NCBI GenBank assembly: GCA_022711405.1
Contig: JAKLFC010000004.1
Coordinates: 150,811 to 214,810 of the forward strand
Length of the DNA stretch: 64,000 bases
Source of the DNA: Bacteroidota bacterium
Lineage (GTDB): Bacteria > Bacteroidota > Bacteroidia > Bacteroidales > JAGONC01
Reading direction: 5' to 3'
Part shown: positions 44,763-54,000 of the stretch, piece by piece
Position numbering within the stretch: the stretch's first letter is position 1
How the letters are laid out: each line of letters begins with the position of its first letter
The notes under the pieces: model-generated
Seen by the model: only the letters and a program-made list of their open reading frames with translations
The model's database searches: none
Told to the model about the DNA's origin: nothing
Position numbers and translations under genes: made by a program

Positions 44763-46142
44763 ATGAAACGGAAAATAAACATTAATTTGTCATCTTTTTT
44801 AGTTATGATCATCCTGGGTGCGGCTTCTCTCCTTGCTTTTACCTACACGACCTTCGTACGGCCCGAGGATCTCAAGCAAAAATTCTCTTATAAGGATTTT
44901 GAACAGGCTAAGAAGTGCAGGCAATGCCACACGGGATTCTACGAGCAATGGACGCAGTCGATGATGTCGCAGGCTTATACCCATCATTGGGACGAGATCG
45001 AATATTTCGACCTGGCCGTTGCACAGGCAGCAAAGGTACCTGCCATTAAAGATGTAGTTGATGGGTGTAACGGTTGCCATACCCCCATCGGATTCATGGG
45101 AAGCGAGGTGATGCCTCCGGCCCGGCCATCGGAAAACACCATGGCCAACGAGTCTGTTTCCTGCGAGGTCTGCCATCTGATCCAGGGTGCCAGTTCCGAG
45201 CCACCCTTTAATTTCAGTTATGTGGTTCAACCCGGATCCACGAAGTACGGTCCACGTGGAGGAGGAGTTGAATCACCGGCTCATAAGATCGTGGTAAGTG
45301 ATTTTCACCGTACCACTGAATTTTGCGGCAACTGCCACAACGAAAAAAATCCGTTCGGTGTCTGGGTAAAGAGCACCCAGCTGGAATGGAAGGAAGGTCC
45401 GTATGCAAAGGAAGGAGTCCGGTGCCAGGATTGCCATATGCCTAAAGCGCCCTTCCAGGCAGCGGCGATGGGTCAGAACTACGATGACGTGCGGTTGCAC
45501 CTTTTCCATGGCGCCCATGATCCCGGTAAGGTCAGGGGAACGATTGAACTGCGGATTCAGCCCGACATACGGGAAGCCGAGCCGGGTGAAACCGTGGTGC
45601 TCACCGTTGCCCTTTTCAATCAGAAAACAGGGCATAAGTTTCCCACAGGCAGCGTGGAAGACCGGATCGCATGGCTTAATGTGGAGGCGACTGACGCGGC
45701 CGGCAAGGTTTATCATCTGTCTGTTGATAAAAAAGGTTTTGAAGGGGAAGAATATACCATTTCCGGAGATCATCTGGCCTACCAGGATATGGGCGTACCC
45801 CTGGGCATTTTGGACTTCAAAGGTGTACAACGTGATGGAATACCCGTCGGTAACCGGATCTTCCGGATGCCTTACTTTGATCCGCAGGGAAACATGACCA
45901 TTATGCAGTGGAATACGGCCAGACTGGGAGTTGACTACCGTATTGGTCCCCGGGAGACTAAAGTGGAGACGTTCACTTTTCAGATCCCCTTCAATGCCGC
46001 TGCCGGAGATATGAACGTCACAGCCACACTCAATTACCAGCTGCTGGTCAAACCCGTGGCCGACCTGCTCAAGGTCCCAGCCGAGGAATCGGAGGTCAGG
46101 CTGGTGAACAGTCACACGACGCATTTCACTGTGCTGCCGTAA
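44763..46142 (+). CDS. Exported pentaheme c-type cytochrome (cytochrome c554-like)
   Basis: 459 residues with an N-terminal signal/anchor (LSSFLVMIILGAASLLAFTY). Five CxxCH haem sites: 52-56 (CRQCH), 102-106 (CNGCH), 134-138 (CEVCH), 188-192 (CGNCH) and 221-225 (CQDCH). The spacing resembles the cytochrome c554/multihaem family of periplasmic electron carriers. The second half (about 235-459) has no haem site and looks like an Ig-like or carbohydrate-binding beta domain (RIQPDIREAEPGETVVLTV). It would transfer electrons in the periplasm or at the outer membrane. The haem-bearing porin gene follows after 30 bases. Confidence 0.9.
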   Translation: MKRKININLSSFLVMIILGAASLLAFTYTTFVRPEDLKQKFSYKDFEQAKKCRQCHTGFYEQWTQSMMSQAYTHHWDEIEYFDLAVAQAAKVPAIKDVVDGCNGCHTPIGFMGSEVMPPARPSENTMANESVSCEVCHLIQGASSEPPFNFSYVVQPGSTKYGPRGGGVESPAHKIVVSDFHRTTEFCGNCHNEKNPFGVWVKSTQLEWKEGPYAKEGVRCQDCHMPKAPFQAAAMGQNYDDVRLHLFHGAHDPGKVRGTIELRIQPDIREAEPGETVVLTVALFNQKTGHKFPTGSVEDRIAWLNVEATDAAGKVYHLSVDKKGFEGEEYTISGDHLAYQDMGVPLGILDFKGVQRDGIPVGNRIFRMPYFDPQGNMTIMQWNTARLGVDYRIGPRETKVETFTFQIPFNAAAGDMNVTATLNYQLLVKPVADLLKVPAEESEVRLVNSHTTHFTVLP

Positions 46143-46172
46143 TTTTATACAAACAACATAAACGAACACAAC

Positions 46173-47372
46173 ATGAAAAAGACAGGTTCTCTTGTTTTAA
46201 GCGGAATGGCATTGATGATCTTTGCTTTCTCATTCTGTAAACAATCGAATGCCATCCCTGCCTTTGCCCGCAAATACCAGTTCAGCTGCCAGGTGTGTCA
46301 TACGCCCGCCATGCCAAGGCTGAAAGCGTTTGGGGATGATTTTGCCGGAGCGGGTTTCCGGCTGACCGATGTGGAAGCCCCCAGGTATTTTGTACCAGTG
46401 GGGGACGATAAACTCTCGCTGTTGAGGGAAGTACCGCTGGCACTGCGCTTTGAGGGATTCCTCTCCTATAATTATGCAGATGGAAAAACCGCCGATTTCG
46501 GCGTTCCCTGGGGCCTTAAATTGCTCTCGGGAGGAGAGATTTCCAAAAAGCTATCCTATTATTTTTATTTCTTTATGGGAGAAAGGGGAGAAGTGGCGGG
46601 TATTGAAGATGCGTTTATCATGTACCATGACCTTTTCGGAAGCGGGGTCAACATTTCCTTTGGTCAATTCCAGGCCTGCGATCCGCTCTACAAAAGAGAA
46701 TTGCGGTACACCCTTGAGGATTATACAATCTTTACGGTCAGACCGGGGAATTCATCCATTTCGCTTAAATACGAAAGGGGGCTTCTGTTTGATTACGGAC
46801 TGAAGACGGGTACGGATTTCGTCCTGGAGGTAGTGAATGGAAACGGGATAGGTCCCGCGGGTGAAGGGTACTTGTTTGACATAGATAAATACAAGAATTT
46901 TCTGTTAAAGATCTCCCAATCAGCCGGAAAAAACGTTGACCTCGGATTTTTTGGCTATTATGGAAAGGAAGCGCTGAAGGATGTCACTTCAATGACCAGC
47001 AGCATGTACATGTTCGGGCCGAACCTGACCCTGGATTTCAATGAAAAGTTCATATTGAATGTGCAGTATCTGTATCGCAATGATTCAAAGGTCGTAGTGG
47101 AAACCGACGCCATTGCCGTAGAGGAGGATGTGATGACTCAGGGCGGTTTTGCAGAGCTCATCTATTCGCCCAGGGGCGACCGGAGCGACTGGTATCTGAC
47201 TGCGCTTTTCAACTGGGTAGATTCGGACCTGGATAACCTTGATTACACCTCTGCCACGTTGCATGCAGGGTACCTGTTGCGACGCAACATCCGGCTGGTG
47301 GGAGAGTATACACAGGGATTCACAGGGCAGGAGTTCGGTAAAGCCAGTGTGGGATTTGTGGCGGCGTTTTGA
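46173..47372 (+). CDS. Outer membrane barrel protein with an N-terminal haem-binding motif
   Basis: 399 residues. After the signal peptide (LVLSGMALMIFAFSFCKQSNA) the mature start IPAFARKYQFSCQVCHTPAMPRLKAFG carries one CxxCH (39-43). The rest is a porin-like barrel (YYFYFFMGERG, FGQFQACDPLYKRE, YLLRRNIRLVGEYTQGF) ending in the outer-membrane-type VGFVAAF. A haem at the mouth of a barrel, cotranscribed with a multihaem cytochrome, suggests electron passage across the outer membrane. The pair lacks the extra outer-face cytochrome of classical conduits. The haem motif is seen directly; the conduit role is inferred. Confidence 0.82.
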   Translation: MKKTGSLVLSGMALMIFAFSFCKQSNAIPAFARKYQFSCQVCHTPAMPRLKAFGDDFAGAGFRLTDVEAPRYFVPVGDDKLSLLREVPLALRFEGFLSYNYADGKTADFGVPWGLKLLSGGEISKKLSYYFYFFMGERGEVAGIEDAFIMYHDLFGSGVNISFGQFQACDPLYKRELRYTLEDYTIFTVRPGNSSISLKYERGLLFDYGLKTGTDFVLEVVNGNGIGPAGEGYLFDIDKYKNFLLKISQSAGKNVDLGFFGYYGKEALKDVTSMTSSMYMFGPNLTLDFNEKFILNVQYLYRNDSKVVVETDAIAVEEDVMTQGGFAELIYSPRGDRSDWYLTALFNWVDSDLDNLDYTSATLHAGYLLRRNIRLVGEYTQGFTGQEFGKASVGFVAAF

Positions 47373-47420
47373 TTGAGAGGAGAAATAAATCATTGTACCT
47401 TTACCTGCAAATTCTGACAT

Positions 47421-49058
47421 ATGAAATTTATAGCATTATTTTTGGCTGGTTTTATCGTATTGGGCATTTTTCTTTATTCGAATGCCTGTACTGTCATTGC
47501 CGTGGGGAAGAAAGCCTCGGCCGATGGCTCGGTGATCATCTCCCACACCGACGCAGGACCCGACTCACGGATATTTGTCGTTCCAGGACGCACATTCGGG
47601 GCAGTTGCCATGGCACCCGTTTACCTCGATATTCAGGATGCACATAAACCCCTGAACGACGACGGCAGGATCCTGGGATACATTCCACAGGTCCGCCAAA
47701 CCTACACCTACTTCCAGTCAGCCTATTCCCATATGAACGAATTCCAGCTGGGCATTGCCGAAAGCACCACCGATCAGCGGCCTGAGTTGGTGGCTTCCAT
47801 CGATAATGGCCAACAGATCATGACCATCGAACAGGCGATGATCTTTGCCCTGCAACGCTATAAGAAAGCCCGCGAGGCAGTACTCTTCATCGGTGACCTG
47901 GTTACACGCTATGGCTTTCTGCCTTCCAGCGGAACAGGTTCTGAAACCCTGGTCGTCTCTGACACCGAAGAAGCCTGGATCCTGGAGGTGTTCGGCGTCG
48001 GCCCGGGGTGGACGACTGAAAGCGGCAAGCCAGGAGCTATCTGGGCCGCACAGCGCCTTCCCGACGACCAGGCGACCATGATCCCGAATTTCAGTATCAT
48101 CAAGGAGATCAATGCAAAGGATAAGGAGAATTTTATGGTTTCCGCTAACTATATGCAGGAAGCCATCGATCGCGGATGGTACGATCCTTCCTCCGGAAAA
48201 CCTTTTATCTGGCAGGAGATCTACGCTCCCATTCCCGCTGAATATGCCACCAGCCGCTTCTGGCTGTTCTTTCAGACCTTCGCGCCAAACCTGAAACAAT
48301 GGCCCGACCGGTTCCTGCACGATAATCCCTACAAGGGGATCAACCAGTACTTCCAGATCGTAGAGCCCCTGTCCATCTATCCATTTTCGGCAGTGCCGGA
48401 GAAAAAGATCTCCGTACAGGACATCATTGCTTTTCAACGATCTACGTTTGAAGGTACCATCTACGATATGACCTCCGGTCCCCAGTGGCTGGTTCCCGAC
48501 GGAAAAGGCGGATACATCAAAAGCCCTCTGGCCACTCCCTTCCCTGGCAGCGAACTGAGGAAGCTCCTGGAGATTACCTACCGAAGGCCGGTGGCGCGTC
48601 ACAGGGGACATTACGGGATGGTGATGCAACTGCGTGGATGGCTGCCCGATGAGATCGGAGGCGTCTACTGGGTATACCTCGACAATCCATATTTCAGCCC
48701 TTATGTGCCAATCTACGCAGGCAATCTTTCGGTGGCTGAGACATACAACCTCTATGATCCTGAAAAATACGACGAGCGCTCAGCGCGCTGGGCGATCGAT
48801 TTTGTGGACAACCTGGCGAACCTGAAATTCCAGGAAGTGATCAAGGATGTGCGTGCAATCAGAGATCCGTTTGAAAACCAAATCTTTGAAAAACAACAGG
48901 CCATTGAGGAAGAGGCTCTCAGACTGTATCACAGCGATCCTGCTGCCGCAAGGAACTATCTGACGGATTATTCCAACGGACTAATGGATCAGATCACGGA
49001 AATGTTTATTGAACTGCGGAACGACATTATCGTTAAGTATACGAATAACAGGGAGTAG
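47421..49058 (+). CDS. C69-family dipeptidase, exported
   Basis: A 545-residue Ntn-type peptidase of the C69/U34 family that cleaves dipeptides. A hydrophobic leader (FIALFLAGFIVLGIFLYSNA) ends just before Cys23, the expected N-terminal nucleophile (ACTVIAVGKKASADGSVI). Family landmarks follow: HTDAG, GIAESTTDQRPEL, VSDTEEAWILEVFGVGPG and WAAQRLPDDQATMIPN. The leader suggests envelope or extracellular processing of peptides. It starts 48 bases after the barrel gene, with a possible promoter between (TACCTTTA near 47396). It adds to the peptide-degrading set of this window. Confidence 0.9.
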   Translation: MKFIALFLAGFIVLGIFLYSNACTVIAVGKKASADGSVIISHTDAGPDSRIFVVPGRTFGAVAMAPVYLDIQDAHKPLNDDGRILGYIPQVRQTYTYFQSAYSHMNEFQLGIAESTTDQRPELVASIDNGQQIMTIEQAMIFALQRYKKAREAVLFIGDLVTRYGFLPSSGTGSETLVVSDTEEAWILEVFGVGPGWTTESGKPGAIWAAQRLPDDQATMIPNFSIIKEINAKDKENFMVSANYMQEAIDRGWYDPSSGKPFIWQEIYAPIPAEYATSRFWLFFQTFAPNLKQWPDRFLHDNPYKGINQYFQIVEPLSIYPFSAVPEKKISVQDIIAFQRSTFEGTIYDMTSGPQWLVPDGKGGYIKSPLATPFPGSELRKLLEITYRRPVARHRGHYGMVMQLRGWLPDEIGGVYWVYLDNPYFSPYVPIYAGNLSVAETYNLYDPEKYDERSARWAIDFVDNLANLKFQEVIKDVRAIRDPFENQIFEKQQAIEEEALRLYHSDPAAARNYLTDYSNGLMDQITEMFIELRNDIIVKYTNNRE

Positions 49059-49109
49059 CCAGTTGGCAATTGCCATGTCCCGGGGAGGGTCTGCATTAAA
49101 AATCATTAT

Positions 49110-49219
49110 TTAACCACAAAGGAACTCGAAGGATTACATCAAGGAACACCAAGTTGTTGATAATTATCTTTTTGTCCCTTGTGATCTTCGTGATAACCTT
49201 TGTGTACCTTAGCGGTTAA
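49110..49219. repeat. Palindromic TTAACCAC element, copy 2
   Basis: Runs from TTAACCACAAAGG to AGCGGTTAA. The arms again contain repeated AAGG/CCTT-CACAAGG units, and the centre is AT-rich. It sits between convergent genes, the dipeptidase and the stomatin-like gene. Confidence 0.7.
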
Positions 49220-49298
49220 GTACTTATGATACAGCCTCGACAAGGGATCATCAATCAGGATCAGGTGGCTACGCGGTATGTCGTTTTGATATTATTGA

Positions 49299-50165
49299 TT
49301 ACTCTTTGCCTTTTCTCGGCAGCGGAACGATTCCAGCCATGTCGCCAATGATATTGACCAGCTCAGTTCCGGCAGGGACCACAATTTTTGCATTGTTTTC
49401 CAGGGAGACTTCCAGGGTTTGCAGTTTTCTGAGCAACTGGGCATTGCCGACAAAATACTTATCGGCCGCTTCGTTTACAAGGCGAATGGCCTCCGCTTCC
49501 CCTTCCGCCTGAAGGATCCGGGATTGCTTGATTCCCTCCGCTTCTTTTATCTTGGCACGTTTTTCACCGTCGGCGACCGTTTCCCGCGCCGTGGCAAAGT
49601 CGATGGCAGCGATCTTCTCATTTTCTGCCTTCACCACCTTGTTCATGGTATCCTGTACATCCTTCGGCGGATCAATTTCCTTGAGCTCTGTCCGAACGAT
49701 CTCTATTCCCCAGCTCATGGTCTCCTCCCTGAGGGTGCGGTGCAATTCTGAATTGATCTTTCCACGCTCACTGTTGGCTGACTTGAGGGTAAGGGTACCG
49801 ATGATATTCCTCAGGGTGGTACGGGCCAGGTTGACGATCTGAATCTTGTAATTGTTGACGTGATACTGTGAATTCTTTACGCTATCCTCGTCCTCCTTCA
49901 CTTTGAAATACACCTGGGCATCCACCCTGGCGTTCAGGTTATCGTTGGTGATGATCTCCTGTGGCTCTGCATCCACCATCTGTTCGGTGATATTGACACG
50001 GTACATCTTTTCGATCATGGGGATGATCCAGTGAAATCCGGCGTTGGCAAACCGGTTGTATTTCCCGAAACGTTCAATGAGTGCTTTGTGCGTGGGCCTG
50101 ACGATCCGTAATCCCCAAAAAAAGAATAGTACGATGACAGCGCCAATGATAATGTAAATGTTCAT
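49299..50165 (-). CDS. Stomatin-like SPFH/Band 7 membrane protein
   Basis: 288 residues. One N-terminal membrane helix (IYIIIGAVIVLFFFWGL) is followed by an SPFH domain (RPTHKALIERFGKYNRFANAGFHWIIPMIE, NARVDAQVYFKV) and a helical, alanine/glutamate-rich region (EKRAKIKEAEGIKQSRILQAEGEAEAIR) that drives oligomerisation. It belongs to the paraslipin/QmcA branch, which forms membrane microdomain assemblies. The NfeD partner that often accompanies it is not adjacent. Function beyond membrane organisation is unknown. Confidence 0.93.
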   Translation of the reverse strand: MNIYIIIGAVIVLFFFWGLRIVRPTHKALIERFGKYNRFANAGFHWIIPMIEKMYRVNITEQMVDAEPQEIITNDNLNARVDAQVYFKVKEDEDSVKNSQYHVNNYKIQIVNLARTTLRNIIGTLTLKSANSERGKINSELHRTLREETMSWGIEIVRTELKEIDPPKDVQDTMNKVVKAENEKIAAIDFATARETVADGEKRAKIKEAEGIKQSRILQAEGEAEAIRLVNEAADKYFVGNAQLLRKLQTLEVSLENNAKIVVPAGTELVNIIGDMAGIVPLPRKGKE

Positions 50166-50470
50166 ATTGACCTCCGGATTTAATGGAATTTTTAATGCAG
50201 GGAAGATGACCAGATATATTGAATTGACAAATATATAAAGAGTTCGGTAAAATTTGGGAGGGGGTTGAAATTATTTCCAATGAAAATTGGATTTTCCTGA
50301 TTTTTGTCGTACATTTATACACTCTTTTACCCTTTCTTCATTTATAACCCATCTTTTTCACCCATTCAGGCGCAGGAACCTGCAACACTTACGAAACAGC
50401 AGTTTATCAGTTGGATGACATGACCATTCAGGTCAGATAAGCAGGTTTATCCTAATTAAATTTTCAGGTT
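50166..50470. other. Divergent intergenic region with long leader
   Basis: Contains the strong promoter candidate at 50287-50317 and then a 150-base untranslated leader before the start codon at 50471. The leader has a small CAGGAACCTG palindrome near 50373, but no riboswitch that I recognise. Confidence 0.5.
50287..50317 (+). promoter_or_regulatory. Candidate promoter of the five-gene cassette
   Basis: TTG at 50287-50289, 20 bases, TACATTTA at 50310-50317. The segment TTGTCGTACATTTA is identical to that in the promoter of S74 paralogue 1, and the TTG-to-TACATTTA spacing is the same. Confidence 0.6.
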
Positions 50471-51067
50471 ATGTTTGGAAGAAAACGAATTCAGACATTC
50501 AAGGAATTTCACCGTCTGGTTCCTGAGATCCTCCGGCGGATGAATGAGGATCAGGAACTTGCTTTGCGCGCATTAGCCAATCCCCTGCTTGCTTTCAGGG
50601 AGATGGGTCTTTTGCTGACCGATGAAGTAGAAAAAGAGGTGGAAAAGCTCCTCCGTTTCACTCCCCAGGAGCGAAAACGCATGGAGGAACTTGAAAAGGA
50701 ACTGCACCAGCATGCGGATAAGCCACTTGATTTCAGGTCTGATCAGGAAGTCGGATCTTTTCTGATGAAAGATCTGAAGCTGAGGAAGATAAAAGTGACA
50801 AAATCCGTTGAAATCCCCGATGTTCTTGAGACCGCCAGGACCCTGCTTAGCAGGAAAAAGGGAACCTGGCCGGATCCTTTTCAGGAATTAAAAGATGCAC
50901 ATCCCATCATGCCGGCTCTTTTGGAATTCCGGAAGATATACCGCAGCAAACCGGGATTTGCTTCGAAAGTATATTACAATGAATTAAAATCCGGTAAACG
51001 AAAGTTACCCATCACCGGTATCAGACTGACGTTCCCCGGTGGTGCTCCAATCCATGAGGAGGAATGA
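50471..51067 (+). CDS. 198-residue protein with leader-peptide-like N-terminus; cassette gene 1
   Basis: Function not recognised. There is no signal peptide. Residues 8-55 (LVPEILRRMNEDQELALRAL, then ANPLLAFREMGLLL) resemble the helical nitrile-hydratase-like leader fold (NHLP), in which a conserved ...NP..AL.E.G.. pattern occurs. The middle is charged and helical (FTPQERKRMEELEKELHQHA). The C-terminal 60 residues end in strands (KRKLPITGIRLTFPGG). No RiPP modification enzyme is nearby, so a peptide-precursor role is unlikely; a scaffold or targeting role is equally possible. It is first in a five-gene run. Its stop lies one base before the next start. Confidence 0.75.
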   Translation: MFGRKRIQTFKEFHRLVPEILRRMNEDQELALRALANPLLAFREMGLLLTDEVEKEVEKLLRFTPQERKRMEELEKELHQHADKPLDFRSDQEVGSFLMKDLKLRKIKVTKSVEIPDVLETARTLLSRKKGTWPDPFQELKDAHPIMPALLEFRKIYRSKPGFASKVYYNELKSGKRKLPITGIRLTFPGGAPIHEEE

Positions 51068-51068
51068 A

Positions 51069-54000
51069 ATGGCAAATACACAGGGTTTTGAAATAGTAGC
51101 TGAAGTAGGCGTTTCCGTATTGCTGGAAATGCTCAAAGCTGCATGGGACAATGGCGGCACGGATGCCGAAGGGGCGATCCCGCATGAAGTGGAGATCGCG
51201 ACCGGCACGGCCATTGGTCCCTATCAGGTCCAGGCGGGGCAGGTTAACATACCCAAGGAAGGCCTTAGCCTTGTCATGGCCCCGGCTGTCAACGGGATCA
51301 CAGCGGGATTTGACACGCAGATCCAGGTCGATCTGGACCAGAGTACGCTTCCGGTGCCATCACTGTCTCACTTTGATATGACGGCTGCCATTGGAATCAC
51401 AGCACCTTTAGGCATCGTACCGGGAACCACCATCAACGTTGGGGTGATCTTCGAGGGATTGGCCCGCAACAGCGTGACGGTCTCCCTCACCAGCGGTGAT
51501 CCGATCGGAGCCATCACCCTGCAGATGATCAGGGAATATGTCCATGACCTTTATGTGGATGGTACCATACCCCATGCTGTCACCCGGGAAGGTACATCCT
51601 ATGGGATCTTTACCTTCGATGCATACCTGGAGACCTATGATGATGAGAACGATCCGGCGATGGAGATCTCGGTGACACAACCTGATGCAGGCCACGTCAG
51701 GGTTTCCATTCCTATTTACTTGCGCCTGAATAACTTCAATAATCCACTGGTGCAATCCCCACTGGGTATCAGGGCAAACGCTGTGATCACGGCGCCTTTC
51801 CAGTATGCTGCAGGGGAAGTGAAAAGTACCCTGAGTTCGGGAACCGTAACAGTGGAAAATATCCAGCCTGCCAGCGGTCAGGAAGGTGTAAATTACACGG
51901 CTGATAAAGCAGGAGCTGCCGCATTTGGTATGGACCTCGATCTGCTGATCAGCACCCAGGTGTCGGCTGAAATAACGACCGTCATGAACACCATTGGAGA
52001 GATCAGGGTGTCTGTGCCTACGGTCGCCCAGATTGAGGCCCTCATTGGAGATCATGTACATCAGGAAATCCTGTCGCGCAGGTACTTTGGTGCCTGGACG
52101 CCTGAAACGCCGGAGGGCACCTCGGTCACCATCGATGAAGTAAGGCCGAAGGCGCTGAACGATGCACTGGCCATTGCCATCAATCCGCAGAACGGTGCCG
52201 ATGAGAATGCACTGGTCAATTTCATCCCGGCGGGACAGGCCTTTGCCGTGGCAATGGATGATGCATACGTGGAACAGCTGATCGGTGAGATCGTTGACCG
52301 GCCACGGGATGAAGGTGGTTTCGGGGGAATCCCCACCACATTCCCCGATATCGAAGGCTATGAATGCACGGTCAATCATCTTCACTGGGATTGCCATTCG
52401 GGCGCCATCCACTTCTGGGGAGACGTAACCGTAGTGGATGCGATCTGCAAGACGGACGTTACAGTCGACTTCTGGGCTGACATCGGCCTGCGGTGGACAA
52501 GTCCGGCCGCTGATGGTAGTCAGACACTGGAACCGTATGTAATTGACAAGGACGCTGATCTGCCCTGGTGGGCATGGCTACTGGCCATTCTGACCTTCTT
52601 GTTTGAGATCATTCTCGGGATCATCGCCATCGTACTGGTTGCTGTCGCTGAAAAGATAGCAGAACGGGTGGGTGGTGCAGTCATGGAGGATGAAGTGAGC
52701 GGACAGCTTCAGTCCATTGGCGCGTGGCCACAACAACTGCAGGGGATCGGTACGGTTCAGTCCACCTTCCAGGAGGCTGTGGGTATAGAATCCGACGGAC
52801 TGGTCTTTTCAGGATCGATCCTGATCACCGCCATGTACCAGATGACCATGGTGTCGCCGGCTAACGCCGGAGGACCCTATGCCTGCCAATCGCTTCAGAC
52901 GATCCACCTGGATGCGGGTGCTGCCCACCCCTCGCTCACCTTCCAGTGGCGTCTGGGTGATGGAGGATCGGCTTCGGGCCATGGGGTGGATCATAAATAC
53001 ATCGACAACGGACTGTATGTGGCCAGGGTCAAAGTGAAGGTGACGGAGGATGGCGGAGCCACCACCCATCATTCGGTGGCACTGAAGGTCAGAAATGTCA
53101 GGCCCTCGGTGGATGCCGGACCCGACATCGAGATCGATGAAGGGCAGGTGGCGAATTTCTATGGCACGTTTTCCGATCCTGAGTGGGTGGACACACATGA
53201 GGCTACCTGGAACTTTGGTGACGATACACTTCCCCAGAAAGGTGTGCTGACTGAAACCAACGAACCTCCTATGTCCAGCGGAGTGATCACAGGCAGCCAC
53301 GCCTGGTGCAATAATGGTGAATACAGGGTCACCCTTCAGGTCAGGGACAAAGATGGTGGTGTGAAGGAGGACTCGCTCATTGCCAGGGTCAGGAATGTGG
53401 CGCCGAAAGTGGATGCCGGCAATATTTTCTACGCATATCCGTGCACACCGGTAACCCTCATTGCCCGGTTCAGGGATCCGGGCTGGTGCGATACCCACAG
53501 GGCCTTTTGGTCGTTCGGTGACTGCACACCACGTATGCCTACCACGGTGAAGGAAAAGCACGAGCCTCCTGAAGGATATGGCATTGCAGCGGCTACGCAC
53601 GTGTATCATACCTGTGGCACTTTTCTCGCTGAATGTGAAGTGATTGACTCAGATGGTGCTTCGGGAACAGATACGCTGATCGTACAGGTTGTGGATGTGT
53701 TGAACAAGACCTTTGAAGAGGGTTTCCGCAGCCTGGTGCAGGGTGTCGTCGCCAATGAATGGGAACCGTATCCGGTCCCGGGTGCGGGAGCGCTTCCCGG
53801 AATCACCGCATTACCCGATGGTCTTGCAGGGATTAAATTCCTGCCAGCCGAATTCATCGTCCATTCCGGCCAGCGGTCGCAGCAGATGGTACTTGAACGG
53901 TCCGGAGCGGCTGGCATCTGGCAGCAGATCGGCACCAATCGGGGATGGGATTACCAGGTCTCCGCCTGGTACCACCTCAATGAGAGATTCGGGGGTAAAT

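Noticed and set aside
47718..48629. A 300-residue open frame on the strand opposite the C69 dipeptidase
   Set aside because: It lies wholly inside a well-supported gene, has no recognisable motif, and its composition is that of an antisense frame.
50471..51067. RiPP biosynthetic cluster based on the NHLP-like N-terminus
   Set aside because: No lanthionine synthetase, cyclodehydratase, radical SAM enzyme, peptidase-transporter or core-peptide-like tail is nearby.
51408..53609. Long antisense open frames inside the giant PKD gene
   Set aside because: They mirror the codon bias of the sense gene, have no signal or domain, and break at arbitrary points.
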